A DNA stretch of 11,523 nt from an uncultured Micrococcus sp. (GTDB taxonomy: Bacteria; Actinomycetota; Actinomycetes; Actinomycetales; Micrococcaceae), in NCBI GenBank assembly GCA_946222435.1, contig CAMIOJ010000039.1, forward strand, positions 1 through 11,523, given 5' to 3'. The notes under the pieces were generated by a model that saw nothing but the letters and a program-made list of their open reading frames with translations, searched no databases and had not been told where the DNA came from. Position numbers and translations under genes: made by a program. Each line of letters opens with the position of its first letter. The first letter of the stretch is position 1. Positions 1-5,764 of this stretch are shown here, in pieces.

Positions 1-1
1 C

Positions 2-1033
2 CCCCACGCCTTCGCCCCGGCCCCGGACCTCGTGGCCTCCGCCTTCGCCACCCTCTGCGGCACCGGATTCGACCGGGTCCGGATTGACCTGCCGCTCGGG
101 CCGCGCACCCGGGGCCGGCTCGAGGAGGCCCTCGCCACCCCGATCGACTCCGGCGACGGCACGGACGTGGACCGCGAGCCCGGACGGCGGCACATCCTGA
201 ACTTCTCCGGGGGCTTCGACTCGCTCGCCGCCCGCGCCGTCCTCCCCGAGGCCGACCTGGTGTCCCTCGACTTCGGCGGCCGGTTCGCCCGCGAGCGGCC
301 GCTGTTCGAGCGGTTCCGCCCGCACATCGTGGAGACGAACCTCGTGGACCTCGGACTCAACCGCAACCACTGGTCCTTCATGGGAGTCGGCGCCATCCTG
401 CTGCGCGACGAGCTCGACCTCGGCACCTACTCGTTCGGGTCCGTGCAGGCGGGCTCCCTCCCCAAGCTCTTCACCGGCCCCGTGGACCAGCACCGCACGC
501 GGATGGCGGCCGCCCCGGACATGCGGATCATGAACCCGGTGTCCGGCCTCTGCGAGATCGGCGCCATGACGGTGGCCGTCCAGAACGAGCCCGAGCTGCC
601 CGTCAGGGTGCTCGAATCCGTCGCCCACCCCGGCGAGACCAAGTACCACCGCAAGCACCTGATGCTGCGCGCCGTGGCCGCACGGCTCGGGCTGGACCTG
701 ACGCTGCCGCCCGCCGCACCGCCCCGGACCCTCTCCCGGTGGGGGGCGAACTTCGCCGACGACCTGTCCGCCCTGTACTGCCTGCGGGTCCTCGGCCCGG
801 AGGCGGTGACCGACGCCTACGACGGCGGGATCCCGGAGACGGTCGTCGAGCGGATCACCCGGACCGACCTCTCGTTCATGGAGCGGTTCAACCCCCACGC
901 CCATGCCGGACTCCCGCTGGAGACCCGGGCCGACCTGCACGCACGTCTGATCCGCCTCGGCGTCCTCCCCTACGAGCGCACGGACTGGCTCTCCGCCGCG
1001 ACGGCGATGAAGGCGATCCGCAACACCCTCTGA
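2..1033 (+). CDS. PP-loop ATP-pyrophosphatase-like protein, 5'-truncated
   Basis: The reading frame is open from the left edge. A GTG at 32 could be read as a start, but the frame continues upstream without a stop (residues PHAFAPAPDLV precede it), so the gene almost certainly begins outside the window. The key motif is SGGFDS, encoded at 206-223 and preceded by a hydrophobic strand (HILNF). This is the PP-loop (SGGxDS) that binds ATP pyrophosphate in N-type ATP pyrophosphatases such as asparagine synthetase, QueC and the MurL type. The next strand (ADLVSLDFGG) fits that Rossmann-like fold. Enzymes of this kind adenylate a carboxylate or carbonyl before amidation, ligation or epimerisation; the substrate here is unknown. 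There is no signal peptide or membrane segment in the visible part. The TGA at 1031-1033 is followed 51 nt later by the next start, which has its own promoter. The family assignment rests on the one motif and its context; the exact function is unrecognised. Confidence 0.75.
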   Translation, partial: PHAFAPAPDLVASAFATLCGTGFDRVRIDLPLGPRTRGRLEEALATPIDSGDGTDVDREPGRRHILNFSGGFDSLAARAVLPEADLVSLDFGGRFARERPLFERFRPHIVETNLVDLGLNRNHWSFMGVGAILLRDELDLGTYSFGSVQAGSLPKLFTGPVDQHRTRMAAAPDMRIMNPVSGLCEIGAMTVAVQNEPELPVRVLESVAHPGETKYHRKHLMLRAVAARLGLDLTLPPAAPPRTLSRWGANFADDLSALYCLRVLGPEAVTDAYDGGIPETVVERITRTDLSFMERFNPHAHAGLPLETRADLHARLIRLGVLPYERTDWLSAATAMKAIRNTL

Positions 1034-1047
1034 CCGCCTCCGGCAGG

Positions 1048-1084
1048 GTGCCACCGACCGCCCCCAGTGGATAGGCTTGGCCGC
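1048..1084 (+). promoter_or_regulatory. Leaderless promoter of the glutaminase-like gene
   Basis: A TAGGCT hexamer lies at 1072-1077. It matches the actinobacterial -10 form TANNNT and ends 7 nt before the ATG at 1085, so transcription would be expected to start at or next to the A of the start codon. The stretch just upstream of the ATG (TGGCCGC) has no Shine-Dalgarno sequence, as expected for a leaderless mRNA. A weak -35 candidate is GTGCCA at 1048-1053, with an 18-nt spacer. This was read by eye; no start-site data are available. Confidence 0.6.
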
Positions 1085-2932
1085 ATGATGACGCCCGTGC
1101 AGCACCACCTCGACCTGCTCGCCGCCGCGTACCGCGGAGACGGCGAGGACGGGAGCGGCCTGGGCGTCGCCATGACCCTGGTGGACGGCTACGGCTACGA
1201 GGCCGGCGCCGGTGCGCAGGTGACCCTCGGAGCGCTCGCCGCACCGCTGATCTACGCGATGGCCGTGGAGGACCACGGCATCGACGCGGTGCTCGAGCGC
1301 ATCGGCACGGAGCCGGCCGCCGACCCGCTGCACCGGATCGAGGTGGAGCCGGAGACCCACCGCGCGTACAACGGGCTGACGGACACCGGCGTGGTGGCCG
1401 CGGCGACCATGGTGAAGGGCCGCGGCGGGCGCGACCGCACCGGACGCTTCATGCAGCTGGCTTCCACCCTGCTCGAGCGCGAGGTGTCCGTGACGGACAC
1501 CGCCGCCCGGGTGGAGGACAAGGCCAACCGCCGCACCCGCGCCGCCGCCTGGTTCATGAAGTCCATCGAGGCGATCGACGCAGACCCCACCGTGATCCTC
1601 GGAGACATCTCCCGCCTGCGCGCCGTGCCCGTGGACGTGCGGGACCTGTCCGTGATCGCGGCCGTGTTCGCCCACGGCGGCGTCCACCCCCACACCGGGG
1701 ACCGCGTGTTCTCCGGCGAGACGGTGCGGGCCGTCCTGTCCCTGATGTCCTCCTGCGGCCTGGTGACCCGTGACCCGATGTGGTCCCTCACCGTGGGACA
1801 GCCCGGGTGGGCCTCCCGCCGCGGCGGCACCGTCATGGTGGTGGTCCCCGGCCACCTCGGCCTGGCCCTGCAGTCCCACGGGCTGGACGAGAACGGCGTC
1901 TCCGCGCACGGCATGGACGCCCTGCGCTCGCTGGTGGACGCCTTCGAGATGCACCCGTCCGTCGTGGCCGGTTCGCCGCGCTCGGCCCTGCGCACCCACT
2001 ACCGCGTGGACCAGGCCCCCTCCGGCACGGCCCGCACCGCCGAGGTCATGGCCGCCTTCGAGCACCACGGGGACACCATCCACCTGATGGAGCTCGGCGG
2101 CCACATCGGCTTCAGCCAGGTCGAGGCGCTCGTGCACGTGGTGTCCGGCATGCCGGACACCCTGCAGACCCTGGCCATGGACGTCCGCTCCGTCAGCGGC
2201 ATCTCCGCGCCGGCCCGCCGGCTGATCGCCCAGTGGATCGCCCATGCGCTCCGCGAGGGGCTGGACATCGTGGTGACGGACCGGGACGAGGACCTGCTCG
2301 ACCAGGTGCGCGCCACCGGCGCCGCCGAGGGCCTCGAGCTGCGCGAGCCGCTGCGCGAGTCCGAGGCGTTCCTCCCGGACGTCCCGCTGGACTCCACCCA
2401 GTTCGTGTTCTTCCGCTCTCGCTCGCAGGCCATGCAGTGGTGTGAGCAGCGCCTGCTGGCCCGCCACACCCCGCACCTGCTGCCGAAGTCCGAGGAGGAG
2501 GCCGCGTTCTCCCCGCTGATGCAGCATCTGACCGAGGACGACGCCCGGCTCGTCGAGTCCATGATGGACACCCGCCGCTACGAGGACGGCCAGATCATCC
2601 GCCGCGCCGGCCAGCCGTTCGGCGGCATCTACGTGATCATCTCGGGTCAGGTGGAGCTCACCGGCCAGGCCACCGGCGGCCGCCGCATGCGCCGCAGCCT
2701 CCTCACCCCCGGCATGATCTTCGGAGAGATGGCCCTCGGCCAGCCCGGCCGCCAGCCCTCCACCGTGCGCGCGCGTGGTCCGGTGACCGCCCGCGTGCTC
2801 ACCGCCCAGGTGATGTACGCCCTCGAGGAGGCCACCCCGCAGCTGGCCATGAAGCTCTGGGAGGCGCTCGCCCGCGACGCCTTCACCGCGCTGCAGCAGC
2901 TGGTCCGGGAGACGGGCGCACTGCAGGACTGA
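1085..2932 (+). CDS. Glutaminase-like (catalytic residues lost) / STAS / cNMP-binding fusion protein
   Basis: A 615-aa protein in three parts. Residues about 1-285 align by eye along the serine-dependent glutaminase (GlsA) fold: LERIGTEPAADPL, then VEDKANRRTRAAA, then AHGGVHPHTGDRVFS, then SSCGL, then a GG...VVVPG loop. The catalytic SxxK site, usually within QSISKVF, reads GALAAPL, with Ala50 and Ala53 in place of Ser and Lys. The Asn of NPMINAG falls on Asp, the RN motif reads RT, and the CGMYD Tyr is Val. Residues about 318-420 resemble a STAS domain (TLAMDVRSVSGISAPARR). Residues about 480-610 form a cyclic-nucleotide-binding fold (GQIIRRAGQPFGGIYVIISG; FGEMALGQPGRQPSTVRA). True glutaminases hydrolyse glutamine to glutamate and ammonia; this one probably does not, so a sensory or scaffold role is inferred. 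It appears soluble and cytoplasmic. ATG 1085 is preferred over GTG 1067 because of the leaderless -10 box and because the TAGGCT would otherwise lie inside the coding sequence. Confidence 0.85.
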   Translation: MMTPVQHHLDLLAAAYRGDGEDGSGLGVAMTLVDGYGYEAGAGAQVTLGALAAPLIYAMAVEDHGIDAVLERIGTEPAADPLHRIEVEPETHRAYNGLTDTGVVAAATMVKGRGGRDRTGRFMQLASTLLEREVSVTDTAARVEDKANRRTRAAAWFMKSIEAIDADPTVILGDISRLRAVPVDVRDLSVIAAVFAHGGVHPHTGDRVFSGETVRAVLSLMSSCGLVTRDPMWSLTVGQPGWASRRGGTVMVVVPGHLGLALQSHGLDENGVSAHGMDALRSLVDAFEMHPSVVAGSPRSALRTHYRVDQAPSGTARTAEVMAAFEHHGDTIHLMELGGHIGFSQVEALVHVVSGMPDTLQTLAMDVRSVSGISAPARRLIAQWIAHALREGLDIVVTDRDEDLLDQVRATGAAEGLELREPLRESEAFLPDVPLDSTQFVFFRSRSQAMQWCEQRLLARHTPHLLPKSEEEAAFSPLMQHLTEDDARLVESMMDTRRYEDGQIIRRAGQPFGGIYVIISGQVELTGQATGGRRMRRSLLTPGMIFGEMALGQPGRQPSTVRARGPVTARVLTAQVMYALEEATPQLAMKLWEALARDAFTALQQLVRETGALQD

Positions 2933-2959
2933 GGGTCGCACACGCCTGAGTGAAAGCAA

Positions 2960-3014
2960 GGTCACGCCCGGTTCACCGGAAGCACAGTCGGGGCACAACC
3001 GGAGCACTGGCGGA
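2960..3014 (+). promoter_or_regulatory. Array of five in-phase 11-bp units, PHO-box-like
   Basis: Units start at 2960, 2971, 2982, 2993 and 3004: GGTCACGCCCG, GTTCACCGGAA, GCACAGTCGGG, GCACAACCGGA, GCACTGGCGGA. The first two resemble the GTTCACC-type direct repeat units of Streptomyces PhoP operators, where units recur every 11 bp. The last three share GCACNNNCGGR. The final unit overlaps the place where a -35 element would lie for the TAGGGT at 3031. CCGGT/ACCGG at 2968-2979 also makes a short inverted repeat. The periodicity is seen directly; PhoP binding is an inference. Another response regulator using 11-bp direct repeats is equally possible. Confidence 0.45.
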
Positions 3015-3036
3015 CGGCAGGGCCCGCCCCTAGGGT
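3008..3036 (+). promoter_or_regulatory. Candidate promoter of the glycosyltransferase operon
   Basis: TAGGGT at 3031-3036 fits the actinobacterial -10 form TANNNT. The hexamer 17 nt upstream (TGGCGG, 3008-3013) is a poor -35, which is typical of promoters needing an activator, and it sits in the last 11-bp unit of the upstream array. Transcription would begin near 3042-3043 and give a leader of about 46 nt. The A-run at 3045-3050 falls in this leader. No terminator for the upstream glutaminase-like gene is visible, so some readthrough is possible. Confidence 0.4.
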
Positions 3037-3088
3037 CGGGCAGGTAAAAACTGCAGCACGATCCACCCGACACCGAGGTTCACCCCAC

Positions 3089-3583
3089 ATGACCCACGCG
3101 TTCTACCGCGTCATGATCGTCACCGCCGTCCTCACCGCGTCGGCGGCGGCCGTCCTGGCACTGTTCGAGACCTGGAGCTGGGCCCTGGCCCTGCTCGCGC
3201 TCGCCGTGGCCCAGGTGCCCGCACTCCTGCACCTGCAGACCCGGCGCTTCGTGCGCGTCAGCTCCACGGTCGGGTCACGAGTGAGCCGCGGAGTGGTGCG
3301 GACCGAGGCCGCCGTCCGGAACGTGGCCCCGGCCTCCGCCTCGGCGATGGCCCAGGACCTGGCCCGCATGCAGGAGATCCTCGACCGCCTCGAGACCTCC
3401 GTGCCCGCCGCGCCGGCACCGGCGCGGCCGGCGGCCGCGGACCAGGACGTCCAGGTGACCGTCAACGAGTTCCGCCGTGAGCTGCGCATGACCAGGCTCG
3501 TCCTGTCCGAGCTGCTGCAGTCCCAGGGCGGCCGGGCCGTCTCCTCCCCGGTGGCCGACGCCTCCGGCGCGACGCTCCGATGA
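3089..3583 (+). CDS. Small two-helix membrane protein with coiled-coil tail
   Basis: A 164-aa protein that I do not recognise as a named family. Two hydrophobic helices are evident at residues about 8-26 and 31-49, separated by a short acidic/aromatic turn (FETWSW), forming a membrane hairpin. They are followed by a basic segment (TRRFVR), which by the positive-inside rule puts both termini in the cytoplasm. The rest is soluble: a helical heptad-like stretch at about 84-104 (MAQDLARMQEILDRLE), an Ala/Pro linker (AAPAPARPAAA), and a second charged helix at about 120-145 (NEFRRELRMTRLVLSELLQ). The start ATG has GAGG at 3075-3078, 10 nt upstream. It is the first gene of the operon, and its TGA overlaps the next ATG. 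It may anchor or organise the downstream glycosyltransferases at the membrane; this is inferred from topology and position only. Confidence 0.8.
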   Translation: MTHAFYRVMIVTAVLTASAAAVLALFETWSWALALLALAVAQVPALLHLQTRRFVRVSSTVGSRVSRGVVRTEAAVRNVAPASASAMAQDLARMQEILDRLETSVPAAPAPARPAAADQDVQVTVNEFRRELRMTRLVLSELLQSQGGRAVSSPVADASGATLR

Positions 3584-5205
3584 GCGCCGCCGAGCTGCTG
3601 CGCTCGGCCGCGGACGCCGGGCTCACCGTCGACCTCCCGGACCCCGCACCGGACGCCGGGACGGGTGGAGACGCCTCCGACGCGGCGGTGCGGGACACCC
3701 AGACCGCGGCCGCCGTCTGGGCCGCCGCCTCCGAGCACGGCGCCGGCGACCTCGCCGATGCCGCCCTCGCCCACCTGCGGAGCGCGATCGCCCACGCGGA
3801 CACGGGGCTGCGCCGCCGGATCGGGGACCACGTCCTCCTGGTCCCGGGCACCGAGGCGCTGCCCTGGCCGGAGCTGATCCCGGAACCGCGCGGACTGGCG
3901 CTGCTGTACAACTTCTCCCCGTTCCAGGACACCGGCTCCACGGTGGCCTCCAAGCGCCTGCGCCAGTTCGGGCAGACGGTGGACGTGATCGCCTGCTCCT
4001 TCCTCCACCACAAGAAGGCCGATCCCACGATCGAGCGCATCAGCGCCCCGTACGTGAAGTCCAAGTACTTCGTCCCGGCGGCCCCCTCCTGGGCCACGTG
4101 GGCCGCCCACGCCGCCTTCGCCATGAAGGCCGCGAACCTCGCGGACCGGTACATGGCCGAGCGGGAGACGCCCTACGAGTTCCTGTACTCCCGCGCCATG
4201 TGGGCCCCGTCCCTGATCGCCGGGGCGCTCGTGAAGCTGCGCCACCCTCGGCTGCGCTGGGTCGCCGAGTTCTCGGACCCGATGTCCCAGGACGTGGAGG
4301 GCAACCACCGCGGCGGCCCCACCGGGGACGACGAGTGCGCCCGCACCCTCGTGGCCGCCTTCGAGGCGCGCCACGGGCGGATGGACGAGCAGCAGCGCTC
4401 CATCTTCGCCCTGGCGGAGAACATGGTCTTCGCCCTCGCGGACGAGATCATCTTCACCAACGCCCTGCAGAAGCACACGATGCTGGCCAAGGTGCAGGAC
4501 CCGGTGCTGCGCCAGCGCATCGAGTCGGTCACCACCGTCAGCCACCATCCCTCGCTGCCGCGTCCGTTCTACCGGATGTGCCCGGCGCGGCCGCCGGTCT
4601 CGGACGAGCACCTGAACATCGCCTACTTCGGAGAGTTCTACTCCTCCCGCGGCCTGATCGAGGTCACCAGCGCCATGCGCACCCTCCCGGAGCACCTGCG
4701 GGAGCGGGTCCGGCTGCATGTGTTCACCAACTACGTGCCGGCGGCGGAGGGCGGCCAGCGTCCGCGCAACTTCTCCGCACGGCAGTACGCGGACCTGGTC
4801 GCCCGCGCCGTGGACGGCGTCGGCGCACAGGGCATCGAGCATCTGGTGGCGTTCCATCCGTCCCTGCCGTTCCTGGAGTTCCTCTCCGCCACGGACGCGT
4901 TCGACCTGCTCGTCGTGCGGGACGCCGCCACGGGCGACCACCATGAGGTGAATCCCTATCTGCCGTCCAAGTGGAGCGACTACTCGGGCTCCACCGCGGC
5001 CACCTGGGCGATCCTCGAGCAGGACAGCACCATGTCCCGGCTGGATCCGCCGCACCGCTCGCCCGTGAACGACGTGGCCGCTGCCCGTGAGGTCCTCTGG
5101 AGCGCCCTGGAGGCGAAATTCGGAGACCTCTCGGGACCGCCTGCGGCGGCACCGTCGGCCTCGGCTCCCTCCCTGCCCGTCGACGTCGAAGGGAGCGGAC
5201 TGTGA
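3580..5205 (+). CDS. GT-B fold (GT4-like) glycosyltransferase-like protein
   Basis: A 541-aa protein. Residues 1-100 form an Ala/Asp-rich helical extension. The N-terminal Rossmann half starts near residue 107 (LALLYNFSPFQDTGS), which resembles the glycine-containing donor/acceptor loop of GT4 enzymes. It includes WVAEFSDPM around residue 230, similar to the D(F/S)SDPW motif in GT4 N-domains. The C-terminal half starts at about 345 (LNIAYFGEFYSSRGLIEV), the usual strand-loop opening a GT-B C-domain. It ends with FDLLVVRD...PYLPSKWSDYSGSTAATWAI (about 440-478), equivalent to the LPSK(L/W)xxYLxxGxPVLA segment that contacts the nucleotide. No E-X7-E pair is obvious, so the donor-site chemistry is uncertain. 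The protein appears soluble. Its ATG overlaps the previous stop (ATGA) without a clear Shine-Dalgarno sequence, suggesting coupled translation. It probably transfers a sugar onto a surface glycan precursor; the sugar is unknown. Confidence 0.8.
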   Translation: MSAAELLRSAADAGLTVDLPDPAPDAGTGGDASDAAVRDTQTAAAVWAAASEHGAGDLADAALAHLRSAIAHADTGLRRRIGDHVLLVPGTEALPWPELIPEPRGLALLYNFSPFQDTGSTVASKRLRQFGQTVDVIACSFLHHKKADPTIERISAPYVKSKYFVPAAPSWATWAAHAAFAMKAANLADRYMAERETPYEFLYSRAMWAPSLIAGALVKLRHPRLRWVAEFSDPMSQDVEGNHRGGPTGDDECARTLVAAFEARHGRMDEQQRSIFALAENMVFALADEIIFTNALQKHTMLAKVQDPVLRQRIESVTTVSHHPSLPRPFYRMCPARPPVSDEHLNIAYFGEFYSSRGLIEVTSAMRTLPEHLRERVRLHVFTNYVPAAEGGQRPRNFSARQYADLVARAVDGVGAQGIEHLVAFHPSLPFLEFLSATDAFDLLVVRDAATGDHHEVNPYLPSKWSDYSGSTAATWAILEQDSTMSRLDPPHRSPVNDVAAAREVLWSALEAKFGDLSGPPAAAPSASAPSLPVDVEGSGL

Positions 5206-5759
5206 GCAGCAACCTGGACACCGTCCTGGCCAACCTCGGCCGTGCCGCCGCCCCGCCTGTGCGCACCAATCCGTTCGGCCTCACCCGTGCCGGTCTCCTG
5301 GGGGTGGCCGAGGAGCAGGCCGGCGCCCGGGTCGTGGTGGTGGGACCTCGTTGCCTGCTGAAGGCCGTGTCCGCTGCGGCCCCGGCGGTGCCGGGCGTCC
5401 CCGGTGTGCTCCCGGAGCAGGTGGACCTGCCCTCCGTGGACACCCTCGTCATCGACTGGCGTGCCTTCGCCGAGGGTCCCTGGCTCGGCGCGGACACGCA
5501 CGCCGCCCACTCACTGACAGAGGAGCTGTTCGAGGCGGGACGCCGCATGCGTGCCACAGGACGGATGGTGCTGGCCATCCCCCGGCGTCCGCTGACCGCC
5601 TCCGGCGACGCCCGACTGCTGTCCACGTGCACGCTCGACCTGACGGGCATCCCCGCGGCGGACCTGGAGGAGGGGGCGCCGCACCCGCCCCTCTGGGACG
5701 TCCTGCTGGAGGCCGCCGGCGTCTCCTCCCCCGCCCGCACCGACCACCCAGGGAAGTGA
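5202..5759 (+). CDS. Rossmann-like protein of unknown function in a glycosyltransferase operon
   Basis: A 185-aa protein with no confident family. The start GTG overlaps the preceding TGA (GTGA) and has a strong Shine-Dalgarno sequence, GAAGGGAG at 5188-5195, 6 nt upstream. It reads as alternating strands and helices: ARVVVVGPRCLL (about 41-52), VDTLVIDWRAFAEGPW (about 79-94), a helix LTEELFEAGRRMRATG, then RMVLAIPRRPL. There is no signal peptide or membrane helix. The pattern matches residues about 993-1105 of the downstream 1473-aa protein (LRVLVAGG, TDLVVLDAELVHDAAW, LFDSARASGARALVVG). It may therefore be a free-standing relative of that unit, perhaps a half GT-B domain working in trans. 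No nucleotide-binding or catalytic signature is clear enough to assign a reaction. The stop is 5 nt before the next ATG. Confidence 0.75.
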   Translation: MSSNLDTVLANLGRAAAPPVRTNPFGLTRAGLLGVAEEQAGARVVVVGPRCLLKAVSAAAPAVPGVPGVLPEQVDLPSVDTLVIDWRAFAEGPWLGADTHAAHSLTEELFEAGRRMRATGRMVLAIPRRPLTASGDARLLSTCTLDLTGIPAADLEEGAPHPPLWDVLLEAAGVSSPARTDHPGK

Positions 5760-5764
5760 GCTGA

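Noticed and set aside
1034..1071. A possible terminator between the PP-loop gene and the glutaminase-like gene.
   Set aside because: Only very short complementary arms are present (GGTG/CACC-type), with no stable stem.
2950..2965. A CRP/GlxR-like half-site pair, GTGA...TCAC, before the glycosyltransferase operon.
   Set aside because: The half-sites are 8 bp apart, not 6, and the flanking bases do not match the consensus. The right half is better explained as part of the first 11-bp unit.
3041..3052. The A-rich run near 3045 as the -10 box of the operon.
   Set aside because: It lacks a T at the sixth position, and TAGGGT at 3031-3036 gives a better match and a sensible leader length.
3103..5055. 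A 650-codon open frame on the minus strand over the small membrane protein and the first glycosyltransferase.
   Set aside because: It crosses two well-supported genes and their overlap, shows no domain pattern, and has shadow-like composition.
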